Assembly: GCA_037783545.1 (NCBI GenBank)
Contig: JBBELK010000387.1
Location: 372,001 to 436,000 of the forward strand
From: Henricia sp. BOLD:AAB3569
Lineage: Eukaryota; Echinodermata; Asteroidea; Spinulosida; Echinasteridae
Reading direction: 5' to 3'
DNA length: 64,000 nucleotides
Positions within the stretch are counted from its first letter, which is position 1; each line of letters begins with the position of its first letter. The translations under genes were made by a program, and so were the position numbers. Shown here one piece after another: positions 13,001 through 23,607 of the stretch. The notes beneath the pieces are model-generated. The model saw nothing but the letters and a program-made list of their open reading frames with translations. It searched no databases and was not told the DNA's origin.

Positions 13001-15731
13001 GTGTTTGTATGTACGTACGTGAACCAATGAGCCTGCACCGTCCGGGATCGTAACAGCTGACTGCCCAACTAGTATGGAGCATTTACTCCTGGGTGGAAAG
13101 GGGTAATTTTAACTAATTTATGGCAAAATGCCTTGCCCAAGGGCACACAGGCTTGAATTTGAGGACCTTTTTTTGCACTTTCTAGGAATTACTGAATGCA
13201 GAAAATCTCATGAAGGTGATAACGCCGTGCCCAAGGGAGGGACGGCACTCCAAAAAACTTCTAAAGAAACGGAAATCTTTGAACAGAAAGCAGGATTCGC
13301 CTCCACCTAAGAAAACCACGACGTGTACCTTGGCGACGCAAACAACTCCAAAACCTCAACTCCCCTCTTCGGCAGAAGTGTTGTTCACGCAGGTTTGTTA
13401 CAAAATGAGTTCAGCAATATTAGGCAAACTACTCATAATATATTAGGGATATTGTAGAATGTACCGTAGATATTTTATTGAGGGTATGCATTGCACTAGA
13501 ATGATTTTGTATATGATTAGACAATGCATAGTTCCGAGTTTGCCCAGTTAACCCCGCCCCCTTGGATATTGTTGCTATGGCTTACACGCTATCGTCAAAA
13601 TGGCGACACACAATGCACAAAGAAATGGGACTTTCAACGGAAAGCACAGATTCAGTGGAGAAAACTCAAAGGTATTCATGTTTCAGGGTCGACATTTATC
13701 TTAGAACACACTGAGTAAAGGGCCAGTAATACAGGGATGTCATATCATGACATACGTGCTTTCGTACCTTTTAAACAACCGACCTTGAAACCAAAAACTC
13801 ACCCCGATCATAACACTGTACAAATTGTATGGGGCAGAACTTCGCGTGATTGTTGTTGTGAGACAGTGCACTTTGACCTATGTGGGTGATGTCTGCTAGC
13901 TCTGTTGTGATTGGTCGGCGGGTTCGTTTGATTGACAGGTCGGAACTATGCATTGTATCTGCATGACAGACACACCTTGTCACAGGAATAGGTGAAAACA
14001 GTCATTTGAAGAAAAAAAATCAAAAATTGAACCGCACCAATATCCCTAACTTACTGTCAGTAGTGTACTGTACATTGTCCATATTGACTGGTTATGTTAG
14101 TAGTATATGTCTATGACCCCGTTCGCACTAGAGAAATCGCTTTAGATTAGTTAATCATCGTTAGTTAATGAAGCGTGCATTCACATATCACTTAACGAAG
14201 ATCGAATGAAGAGCGGTACTGTACACATTATAAGCGATCGCTAACGAAGATCGAAATGAAGCTGTGGGAGGTCGTGCTTGCGCGTCGTGCATCTAGACGC
14301 GCTGTGTGGTTTTCCTGTGGCGCGTCAAAAACAACGCTTGCTGGGCGCTTGACACAACGCGCTTGTGCAACCAGGCAAAACAGGATGCACTCGCATAACG
14401 ACGACCAATTTCCAACAGAGGGCGCTTTAGATATAAACAAAGAGTACATTGTCTATAAAATCGTTATCGTTATTGCGATGTGTTTTGTTTTCTGCTCATG
14501 CTCAGACGACTCCGGGTTTGACGAACAATGCTGCAGTCAACCACATGGATGATTTACAACTCACTGTTCGACGCACGACACAGGTAAATAGATTTGAATA
14601 ACTGTGTTGTGTCCTTAGGCAAGACCTTTTATTACACAATGTCTCTCTTTACCCAGGTGTATAAATGGGTACCAGCAAATACTGGTTGGGAAACCCAACT
14701 AACTGCTGGGGGTAAACCTGTGATGGACTGGCATCCCATCCCATCCAGGGGGAGTAGCAATGGTCCTAGTCACTCCATGCCATTGAAACTAACAACCTGT
14801 TGGGGAAACCCAACTAACTGCTGGGGGTAAACCTGTGATTGACTGGCATTCCATCCAGGGGGAGTAGCAATGCTCCTAGTCACTCCATGCCATTGAAACT
14901 AACAACCTGTTGGGGAAACCCAACTAACTGCTGGGGGTAAACCTGCAATGGACTAGCATCCCATCCAGGGGGAGTAGCAATGCTCCTTATAGTCACTCCA
15001 TGCCATGGAAACTAACAACCTGTTGGGGAAACCCAACTAAATGCTGGGGGTAAACCTGCGATGGACTGGCATCCCATCCAGGGGGAGTAGCAATGCTCCT
15101 TGTCACTCCATGCCATGGAAACTAACAACCTGTTGGGGAAACCCAACTAAATGCTGGGGGTAAACCTGCGATGGACTGGCATCCCATCCAGGGGGAGTAG
15201 CAATGCTCCTAGTCACTCCATGCCATGGAAACCGGAGAGTACCGGCCGTATGAGCCAGCTTGACTCGTAAAACGACTTTACCTACCTACGTTTTACTTAC
15301 ATATGCATTCCCAGACTATTAAGTTTTTGTTTATTTCTTAACTACAGCAATCGCAAGAAAATCGCACTGCCGAAGTAGCAACATCCACCCCGCTCCCGCA
15401 CAACGAAAGCGGCATGATTGTTATTGACTTGGACAGTACAGTTATTACGATTGATTCGGACTTGGACGAAAGTGTGATTATTTTGGATCAAACGGGAAAC
15501 GTGACTCCCGTGCGTAACCCCAGCGATCTCTTTGCGTCACCAGACTGCTCGACCGTCAAAAAGAATCCCCAGGAACGACCCGTTCCAACATCACCGAGCC
15601 ATTTTCCGGAAAAGTCTCGCACAAGAAACGTCGCTGAAAATAATATGAATTTGAGAGCTGTTAATGCCAAAAAGCACACGATTAGCGAAGTCGTGCCTGC
15701 CCAGAACAAGAAAAAACTACGAAAAAGTTAA
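10029..15731 (+). CDS. Schlafen-like AlbA_2 domain protein with C-terminal SIM-like cluster
   Basis: Seven coding exons: 10029-10127, 10886-11073, 11854-11962, 12264-12347, 13186-13392, 14506-14583 and 15348-15731, encoding 382 aa. The ATG has a good context (cacgATGG) and sits 10 bases after a likely 5'-UTR acceptor at 10019. Residues 20-160 resemble the Schlafen/AlbA_2 fold: VEIFIER, then YVGAFLNTCGGVIHFGVKK, GRVVGV, a REDQYRLELD helix, and a closing GLYGPLIPQEIQ as in SLFNL1. Schlafen family members include RNA-cleaving and nucleic-acid-binding proteins; activity cannot be judged here. Residues 161-229 are basic and Pro/Thr-rich (KKLLKKRKSLNRKQ, a possible nuclear signal). Residues 278-302 contain three hydrophobic-acidic strings (IVIDLD, VITIDSD, VIILD) typical of SUMO-interacting motifs. 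The tail ends KKKLRKS. It is shorter than vertebrate Schlafens and lacks their helicase part. Introns hold palindromic elements and a minisatellite. Confidence 0.82.
10366..10503. repeat. 136-bp palindromic element, copy 2
   Basis: Same hairpin with arms nearly identical to copy 1 (tgcgcgcgcgccaaattcgt), in intron 1 of the Schlafen-like gene. Confidence 0.85.
11525..11662. repeat. 136-bp palindromic element, copy 3
   Basis: Third copy, in intron 2 of the Schlafen-like gene. Its loop is inverted relative to copies 1 and 2 (atgcctttgctat). Confidence 0.85.
12046..12235 (+). repeat. Imperfect tandem repeat, 65-75 bp, three units
   Basis: Units start at gaccaatcaagc (12046), gaccagccaagc (12112) and gaccaatcaagc (12187), each followed by ggatc and ctgctttc words. 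It ends about 30 bp before exon 4 of the Schlafen-like gene. Confidence 0.7.
12407..12862 (+). repeat. GCGAAGTGG-rich MITE family, copy 2
   Basis: Same family: it starts taaagatagtatacattt, contains ctgtgtgattgaagatatgc and the cgccccaaaaccatttcgcc block, and loses its right end after gtgaacatttctgattt. It lies in intron 4 of the Schlafen-like gene. Confidence 0.8.
13525..13951 (+). repeat. GCATAGTTCCGA MITE, copy 2, nested in another repeat
   Basis: Same ends and internal words as copy 1. Its flanks (gtatatgattagacaat and attgtatctgcatgacagac) are contiguous at 53430-53480, which gives an empty site for comparison. It lies in intron 5 of the Schlafen-like gene. Confidence 0.85.
14683..15235 (+). 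repeat. 110-bp minisatellite, five units
   Basis: tggggaaacccaactaactg recurs at about 14687, 14801, 14911, 15024 and 15134. The unit also carries gactggcatcccatccaggg and agtcactccatgccat. It lies in the last intron of the Schlafen-like gene. Confidence 0.95.
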
Positions 15732-15854
15732 ACAGTTCTCAAGCGCATCCAAGCAAAATTGCCAAGTCTACGTGTACAGCTACGTTCTACAGCTAAAGTT
15801 AGTCCACATCTTGGGAAATTTATGTCAATCTCGCTATTAATTGTTTTGTAGTAC

Positions 15855-16279
15855 TTAAAGATAGTATACATGATTGGTAAACTGTTACAAATAGATTATC
15901 CCCCTGTGTGATTGAAGATATGCATGATAAAAACCAGCTCCGTACTTCGTCTAACTTTTGAGAAAACAGTCAAAAAAGGGTTTGCAGCCATTCCGCCCCA
16001 AAATCACTTTGGCCTGCACGAAGTGGTTTTGGGGCGAAGTGGCATTTGGGCGATGTAGTGTTTGGACGAAGTAATTTGGGGCGAAATGGTTTTGGGGCGA
16101 ATTGAATTTTCGTCTCATGAGACGAAAACTAATTGTTTTACTCATTTCTCAAAGACTATAGCACTTCAGACAAAACCATTTCAGGGGAAGTTTTCTACGG
16201 TCATCATGTTTATATTGTGTAAGTTAGGCGTAAACATTTCTGATTTTCAAGATTACCAATGATGTATACTGCCTTTAAA
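15855..16279 (+). repeat. GCGAAGTGG-rich MITE family, copy 3
   Basis: Both termini are present (ttaaagatagtatacatgat and accaatgatgtatactgcct). It lies 120 bp past the stop of the Schlafen-like gene and may fall in its 3' UTR. Confidence 0.8.
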
Positions 16280-16719
16280 TTTTATTTTTGTACCAGTCAT
16301 TAAAAAAAGTATTTCATTATTTAAAACAAATTATATTATGTGATTTAAATTTAACTTTTGTTTCCAACCACAATGGATAAAAGAATTGAAGCAATGCATC
16401 CGCCATCTTGGTCAAAATAAAAATGCTTTTCCTAGACTGGTCCCGAGTCCACATGATTGTTTGCATGTGCTTAATATGCTGTTAATCACATTAGTTGTGA
16501 TAAAAGTTATACAACCAGTCTAGGATATAGCAAACGGTTGCTTCACTCAAACTTTGAGTCCATTGTCTATACGTGTAGATCACTGATTTTCATATTACAG
16601 CATTCTTGTGCAAGAATAATCGTTAGGATTGGACATTCTATTGAATGATAAATTATTTTGGTTTTGACACAAATGTCCGTGAGTTTGGGAAATCTGGATC
16701 AGTGAAAAGCAACTTGGCT

Positions 16720-16870
16720 CCACCGGGATTCGAACCACGAACCTTCTGCTTAACAAGCTTGCTAAGCTCACGTGATAGCCAATCCTAATCAGTGAGGAAA
16801 CACGTACTGAACTACCGTGATTCGAGACCACCAGTTGGCAGGTCCGCAGTTCGAGTCCTGGTGGAGCAAA
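16720..16870. repeat. tRNA-like SINE fragments, paired
   Basis: Contains ggctccaccgggattcgaac on one side and agttcgagtcctggtggagc on the other, so two tRNA 3'-half-like pieces face each other. Related pieces occur at 300-345, 17085-17115 and 55570-55600. Confidence 0.5.
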
Positions 16871-17272
16871 GTTGCTTTTCACCGCATACAAATTTTCCAA
16901 ACTCATGGACATTCGTATCAAATTTATTTTTACATGATTCTTGGGTTAAAACCATTTTCTAGAAAAATCTGAACATGCTACTTTAAAAATTCCCACAAAA
17001 AAGGTTAAATTTGGATGATGTTTAAGTCTTCCTCTATTGTAACATCAATTCTAAATTTTGTGAGGCACAGTTACTGTTAAGTATGAGGTCTGTGGTTCGA
17101 ATCCGGGTGGAGCAAAGTTGCTTTTCACTGCATCCAGATTTTCCAAACTCATGGACATTTGTATCAAATCTATTCACCTCGGTGGTCCCTGGGAAATAAT
17201 CACTTTGGTTTCATGAACTTTTGACTGCATGATGAGAGTGTACTATACATACAATATATCTTTAATATGTTC

Positions 17273-17475
17273 GACTATTGACCCCTTTCGAACACGTGCG
17301 AATATGCCATTTTGGGAGTCAAATAATGCCGAGTCATTGTGGAAGCAATGTGCGTGCGCAATGCGGTTTAATTCATCAATGGGAGCCTCATCATTGCGCG
17401 TTACGCACGCTATGGACACACACGACGCGGCATTGTTTTACTCCCAAAATGACGTCATTGGCACAAGCTCAATAC
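17273..17475. repeat. TTTTGGGAGTCAAATAAT foldback, copy 1
   Basis: ccatttttgggagtc-type arms around a cgcgttacgc centre, beginning tgacccctttcgaacacgtg. Related copies are at 36896-37128 and 57194-57438. Confidence 0.8.
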
Positions 17476-18056
17476 CATTAACTTGGTATCCTTTTCTACC
17501 AAAAAAAATCAAATTCTGAACACATTTAAAGGTAAGATGAATTTAGAAACACGAGAAAATTGCAATGCCCCGACTGGATTCGAACCCAGCTCCTTGGCAT
17601 ACATGGCCAACTGAGCATCACAACAATCTTTTGCTTGCCAGTCTTTTTCCAACAATGCAGTGGGGCAAATCCATGCCAACCAATTGTGAATTTCAGTTAG
17701 TAGAGCAGTTGGCCATGTATGCCAAGGATCTGGGTTCGAATTTGCAATTTTCTTGTTTTTAAATTTATCTTATTGTCAATCCTATCGTATGGGTCTTTCT
17801 ATAAATTAGGGGTCCAATGTTGGTGTCCCCCGCTACATTTTACATCTTGTTTTTGTAAATTCAGGACACATTCTTTAAATACTTTCCATCTCAAAGATTG
17901 AGTACATAAAGTACAATTCATACAAAATGGTTTAAAGGCCATTTTAATGATTTTTGTACGAAAAATAACATCAGGTTTAACGGGGGACACTAAATGTCAC
18001 ACTTTGACCCATTATATACAAAATATATTTCGTTCTAGCCCAACAAGTATATATAC

Positions 18057-18593
18057 AATGTACATTTAAAATACCTTCCCAAAATACTATCCATAGAAAA
18101 ACAACAGAAAGTGGAAGCAAAAAAGGTTCATGTAAACACTACACTGTTTTATGTAACCAGACTAATTACATGTCGTTAACAAAACATTGGTGTCGTTTTC
18201 CGACAATATCCTTGGAAATAATTGTGGAGTGCTGTGGCGGATCGGTCCAGCCCATCCATGGTGGGTGTATACCCTTGAGCAAGGTACTTTGCCATGCATT
18301 GCTTCTCTCCACCCAGGAGCAAAATGGGTACCTGAGAGGGTAGCAAATGTTGATGTTTGACTCCCTCCCCACCATAAGATTTGTGTCCTTACCATTCTGA
18401 AATTTCGCTTTCAAGTATATCGTCAAAAATCCACCAATGTTTTGTAAACTAATTTATCTGGTTCCACAAAGCAGTGCTGTAATAACTACACCAACTTTTT
18501 TGCTTCCATATCAAAATTTCCTGTTTTCCTCCCATAAATAGTATTTTGCGGAGGTATTTTCTAGAAAAATCTGAGCACGCTCCTTGAACAAAT
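18057..18593. repeat. GGAGC-family fragments in opposite orientations around a SINE-like insert
   Basis: 18057-18200 reads the family forward (ataccttcccaaaatactat) and 18390-18593 reads it in reverse (ctgagcacgctccttgaac). The sequence between, about 18220-18370, contains gcaaggtactttgccatgca and other SINE-like words also seen near 53115. Confidence 0.6.
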
Positions 18594-19114
18594 TCTTCTG
18601 TTTTTTTTTAAATATAAATTAAGTAGGTATATATTCATAATACATGATAGTTTTGAAAAAAATTGAAGATATACAGCTGCATTATTACTTAGCCCCTTCG
18701 CAGCAGCTACAAAATTTCAAATTTATTCCCCCCGGAACGGGGGATTGTTGCGCTTGCAGTTTTTTTTGTTATACAGTACATGTCTCTCTGGTGTTAGAGA
18801 CTTGATAACCAGTTTCTATTCAAGTCGTAAATAAATTTTATTTCCAAGTCCAGTTACAATTCAATTTCTCAAGAGTTAAAAACTGACTTGAGCCCAACTT
18901 TGCCCTGGTAGTACTGACCCATGGGCTAATTCTGTATAACCCGCCCCCAGCAATACACTTAAAATTGCATATATGTATTCCCCCGCCCCGCGAAGGGGTT
19001 AGAGGTTAACTAAACTATCTAAACTGCTTAAAACCACTTAAAATGTATTGCTAGCAATGCATTTCAAGACACTCGATCGATTTATATATACATGTAGTAA
19101 CTAGGCGCCAATGT

Positions 19115-19740
19115 CAAAAAAATTGTGATTGTGGGGAAACAACCATGTAAAATTGGTTTTGCTAGATGTGCCAGAGCATAAGCTTCATTTTCATACCAAT
19201 TTTATGTTGGTACAGTTCCGGATGGCTGCACAATTCTTGTTTGACTGAGGTGAGGTAAAAAGACAATTGCTGCAGGTTTCAATTATACTTTTGATACCGG
19301 GTAATCCCGAGAATGGTACTTTTTGAAGGGACACGGCGACCAGGGTAACGAAGGGCAAAAGCATTTCTGACTGCTGCAAGGCTTCCAAGTCGTGCATATT
19401 CAGTCACCACAAATGACCTTTGCTGATGAGTTAACTGCACCATGTTGTGAAATGACCAGCAGAGAGCCCATGGCAAATTGTCTGCCTGTGCTTATGTAAT
19501 CAAAAAGCCCATTCTGCAGAGGATTATGCAATGAAATTCACAATCAGAAAACATGCGGCAATTGTCATTTCACAGCACCTCAGTTAAACAAAGATTGTGC
19601 AGCCATCCGGAACTGGATTAACTTGCAGCTTATGCTCTGGTGCATCTGGCAAAACCAAATTTTTATGGCTATGGTATTTGTTTTCCCCACAATCACGACT
19701 TTTCTAACTGTTCCGTTTTTTCTGGGACACCCTGTAGACT
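19115..19740. mobile_element. Degenerate DNA transposon with inverted arms and HTH remnant
   Basis: The left arm (about 19115-19260: tgattgtggggaaacaa, gccagagcataagct, ggatggctgcacaatt) reappears reverse-complemented at about 19565-19700. The right tip at about 19718-19736 is ttttctgggacaccctgta, the same terminus as the TA-flanked elements at 21743 and 62459. The left tip is decayed. The DUF4817-like fragment sits between the arms on the minus strand. Confidence 0.6.
19279..19476 (-). pseudogene. Transposase N-terminal helix-turn-helix remnant (DUF4817-like)
   Basis: A 65-codon frame contains MVQLTHQQRSFVVTEYARLG, then SLAAVRNAFALRYPGRRVPS and KSTILGITRY. This pattern (RxFVVExYxxxGSLxAxRxAFxxRFPGRxxPSxxTI) is the DUF4817 helix-turn-helix found at the start of invertebrate transposon proteins. 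The frame stops at once and no catalytic DDE domain follows, so it is a relic. It lies between inverted arms at roughly 19115-19260 and 19565-19735, whose right end carries the ctgggacaccctgta terminus seen on other elements here. Confidence 0.7.
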
Positions 19741-19929
19741 CTATACACAATTGTACCTAATCGTTGGAAATTCGTGGCAAAAATCTTCCTCTATTGTAAC
19801 ATCAATTCTAAATTTCTAAGGCACAGTTGCTCTTAAACCAAAGTAAACAATAAAAATTTGTCACAAAAATTGAGCATTAAATGCGACCTTTTTGTAACAT
19901 TTTAAAATGCTTTTAAAGCAATCGATTAC

Positions 19930-20275
19930 ATTTTTTCAAGAAAAAAAATGGCACTTAATATACGTACACCTTTGAGGCAGTTAGCAATTCTATTTTTTAC
20001 CAAAAACAAACGTGTACAAATTTCCAATATACGCTCGTAACTGGGACGGATATTTGTGTTACATTTTAGGCCGTCCCGGTTACGAGCGTATATTGGAAAT
20101 TTGTACACAGGAATTTTTAGAAAGGCATGTTGTCACACTATTTGTAACCCTTTTTGGGCCCAAGTTATCTCTTCAGAACAACTGAAACTTATTCCTTTTA
20201 TTTTGAGACCAAACAAATTTCCTCGAAAATATGGTCTGTGTTGCCAAAATGCCCACTTTACCGTGGAAAGACACA
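19930..20275. repeat. AAAGGGGGCATTTTGGCAAC foldback, partial copy 3
   Basis: The right arm is complete (tgtcacactatttgtaaccc to caaaatgcccactttaccgt). The left arm is decayed apart from acaaatttccaatatacgct. It lies downstream of the TIR-death gene stop. Confidence 0.75.
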
Positions 20276-20433
20276 TAATAACTTGATATTAAACTACATT
20301 GTAACAAATTGTTTAACAATTTGTCCACAGAAATGTGACGTCATTATGAAATAAATTATCATATTGCCCGATCACCTAGCATTTGTCACAAAAACAAACG
20401 CGAAATTCTAACCATACATGTACGGTATGTACA

Positions 20434-23400
20434 TTAAACCTCAGGATTTAAGATTTCATTTACTATTTGGAGCGCATCAATGCGTTCCATATTTTCCAAT
20501 ACTTTCCTCAACTTTTCCAAAATCTCCTTTCTCGATAAACCTTTGCCAAGTTGCTGTTCACAGTAAGAATTTAGGACTGGGGTAATTGGACTCTTTATTT
20601 TCTCAAGGTCACGAATCATTTCCGAGGTGCATTTAAGCATTTCGGCAACTTTACACCAATCTTGGTCGAGGTGATACCTGGGGTTGAGTGTCATGCACAG
20701 TTGCCAGAAGACTTGAGGCTTGAAGACCCTGATGGCATATTCAGTCGGCTGAAGTTCGGGTCGGCGGCTATTATAGATTTCGTCCATGCTTCGTGTAACT
20801 GCTTTTTCAGATGACTGTCGGAAAAATAAAATTGAGTCCCTTGAACGACGGGTAATTTCCGTTCTTCGAGGCACTTTACTCTTACTATAGTTAACTATGG
20901 TCATGAATCGAACTCGAACATAAAATATGACCAAACGTCAAGTTTTGTCATGTTTCTCAGAAACGTTTGCAGGTGTGGACGGCACATAAAACATTAGCAA
21001 ACAGCAAACTTCACCAAACTGTGTTTGCTCTTGTTTGGACATGCTGCTATTGGCAAACATTTGTTTGCTCATGTTTTATGTCTGAACCAATCAGGAACCA
21101 GTTTTAGGTCATGTGATTAGAGCCAGCCAATCGTTATCACATGATTTTTCCAGAAGTTTGCTTCTGTTTGCCAATGTAGGCACACTGACTTTATATTAGA
21201 GAGAAAAATGAATAACTAGACCGTGTTCGTCAACCGGCAACGGGCTAAAATGAAAAACGGGGTGATGACGTCATAATGATATTCATTGACCCCGCTACGT
21301 CATAGCGAGGAGACAGTCACTATTTTGCAAAGCAAGTTGTATGCTTTCCGCATACATGTAGCATAAACCACCAGTCATTATTTTTCTCTAAAAGTTTTCA
21401 AAGTTTTCGGTGTATTTTCTCAGTGGTTGTTACACTGAATTCATTTTTGATATCAATAAAATGCCAGCTTCGTGCCTTGTTGGTGGTAACACTTGCAACT
21501 CTGTGGAAAATCTGCAGTTCCGTGCGTGCATACAACGTGTACGTGTTTGCTGCGAGGAGCTAGGTACCAAAGTCGGTGAATTAGCTATGACGTCACATAC
21601 ATAGCTTACATTGTGTAAGTTGATTGACGTGACCTTTCGTTTTTAGTTTCACGTGAAAAGAGTCTCGGAAAAAGACTGAAATTTTCTGACTTTTCCAAGA
21701 TGAAATTCTTTATAAAATGTTCTTAGTACAAATGGACTATACAGGGTGTTTTTAAAAAAAGGAAACCGAGATTAATTTGTTAATTTCGTGGAGATGGCTA
21801 AATATTTTGGAAATTGGCAACCACCTATTAGCTAATGATGTCCTCTTTCTTATGATACCACGAAATCCAATTTACGGTCACACATGACTGAGCACGGAGC
21901 AGTGTAATCAACCATGTCAGAACTGGTCTTGCACCAGATTCACCGCAGCCTAACTCCAACAATTTTCATACCTAAAAAAAAAAAGAAAGACCAGTGTGTC
22001 CTCAACAAAAAATGTATTCTCAATGATTACACATTTTGGGTGCCTTTCCCTGTCTCGACCTAACCCCAGTGTCCTTCGACTTTTAAGGAGTGTGCAATGA
22101 AATAACAGGCGGAGTATTGCATAATTTGGAGGCCCAACAAAAGCCCTGCACTGGGCAGACATGGTTCATTATGAAAACATCTTTTTAGTGCAAGACCAGT
22201 TCTGACATGGTTGATTACACTGCTCCGTGCTCAGTCATGTGTGACCGTAAATTGGATTTCGTGGTGTCATAAGAAAGAGGACATAATTAGCTAATAGATG
22301 GTGGTTGCCAATTTCCAAAATATTAAGCCATCTCCACAAAATTAACAAATTAATCTCGGTTTCCTTTTTTTAAAAACACCCTGTATAAAGAAAGGAATGC
22401 TGCAGAAAACCATGAAAGTAAAGGGAGATTTCCAACCAGCTTTAAATGTAGACATTTTACTCACTTTTGGGACAGCAGGTTGATTTGCAGACAGGCCCGC
22501 TGCTTGCTCTCTCTTCCGACGTTTTTCAACTTTGATGCTTCTTCTCATGACGTTTTCGTACTTGGGTGCCTCCGGACGTGTGCCTGTTAAAATACTCAAC
22601 TCCATAGGCATTTTGAATCCTTTCTCACACACAACTGGTATGACACTTTCCCTCTTCAGTGGGTCTTCAATAGACTGTACAAGGGCAGTATGATAGTGAT
22701 TTTCACACCAGACATCGTTTCGAAAGTTCTCTGTTAGAAGCAAAACGGTGTATGAGCTCCGCTCAAAGGCTGAATTAAAGGCTTTAAACTTCGAGTGTTC
22801 CGGCGGGAAACTTTCCAGGCTGATGACTTTCCACTTTTGCCGTGCTGCCATTTCGTTGAATTGCGCTGCGTGATAAGCGTCGTGTTCGCTGTGTAAAAGG
22901 AGAACATCGAAATGTTCCGTCTCGCACGTGTCATCTTGATCTGGCAGTTGATATTTTGGCAGCGTGGCAGTTTCTTCGACGGGGCTATGTGGAGACAATT
23001 CGACCTCCGCTGCCGTTTGGGGGTGTTTTTGACAGGTAACGGCAGGAACAGATATAGGTGTCTTTGAAACTGCTTGTGCGTTGTCAGCTGGATGACTTTT
23101 GTATTTTCGCTGGTTGGATTTTGTACCTCGAATTTTAGCCACGTCCGCATTGCTGGCATCAGAAGACAAACTCAATTCCTCTCCAATGCATGCCCATTCA
23201 GGCCCACTTTCGGCCCCTTCCGAAACTTGCCCCCCAATTGCGCCTTGCGCTTCCTCCCCGCTGCTGCAAATGTTAGCAGCATTTTTAAACGAAAATTTCT
23301 GCAATTTTTGAGAAATTCCTTCAGCTCCGGCATCATCAAAGTTATTTTCAAAGTCACCTTTTTCCGTGTTTTCTTCAAATTCCGGAACATTTTCACAGGG

Positions 23401-23607
23401 GCCTGCCTCATTCCGCATATTCTCTGACATTTCTTTATTGGCATGATTGGTAGGCACTGCATCAGTTTCCAAATCAGTTTCCAATTCCTCCGGCTTTTGG
23501 AAATTGCCTTTCACATTTTTCATTGCCATATTCACACCGCCATAGGCACCCTTGTCTTGTGTAGTAGACATGCTTTTAACAACATCTGGAAGCATTTGTT
23601 CCTGCAT
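20434..23607 (-). CDS. TIR-death domain adaptor-like protein (TICAM-like TIR, MyD88-like death domain)
   Basis: Two exons: 22465-23607 (residues 1-381) and 20434-20814 (382-507). Residues 1-230 are polar, acidic and probably disordered. Residues about 232-363 form a TIR domain: HFDVLLLHSEHDAYHAAQF, a BB-loop region LESFPPEH, SSYTVLLLTENF and RESVIPVV. It is closest to TICAM (TRIF-type) TIRs. Four residues after Trp300, where SARM1-type NADase TIRs have Glu, stands His304, so a signalling adaptor seems likelier than an enzyme. Residues about 412-500 resemble a MyD88-type death domain: TLNPRYHLDQDWCKVAEML, IRDLEKI and ENMERIDALQIVNEIL. The donor (aaa|gtgagt) and acceptor (ttttccgacag|tca) are both phase 0. 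The order TIR then death is opposite to MyD88. Expected role: cytosolic Toll/IL-1-type innate signalling. If the junction is wrong, these could be two genes. The intron contains a 641-bp foldback transposon. Confidence 0.78.
20945..21190 (+). repeat. GTTTGCTCATGTTTTATG repeat, partner at 25485-25705 (inverse)
   Basis: Shares cagcaaacttcaccaaactg, ggacatgctgc.attg and gaaccagtttcaggtcatgt-type words with the reverse complement of 25485-25705. The two copies flank the TIR-death gene's first exon and promoter in opposite orientations. Confidence 0.75.
21743..22383. mobile_element. TA-flanked CAGGGTGT foldback element (mariner-like MITE)
   Basis: The element begins CAGGGTGTTTTT and ends AAAAACACCCTG, flanked by TA on both sides (21741-21742 and 22384-22385). 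Long inverted arms include ccgagattaatttgttaatt, ttaatttcgtggagatggct and gtgaccgtaaattggatttc. It has no coding capacity. It lies inside the single intron of the TIR-death gene, 80 bp from the donor. The TA duplication and terminus suggest Tc1/mariner-type mobilisation. Confidence 0.75.

Noticed and set aside
20815..20934. An independent start codon for the death domain exon at 20932-20934
   Set aside because: The upstream part (MVIFYVRVRFMTIVNYS) has no family likeness, while a strong pyrimidine-rich acceptor in the right phase lies at 20815. It is kept only as an alternative.
22342..22464. Continuation of the TIR exon reading frame past 22465
   Set aside because: The frame runs through a strong gtgagt donor into the mariner-like foldback and gives a low-complexity tail with no domain. 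Splicing to the death domain exon fits better.
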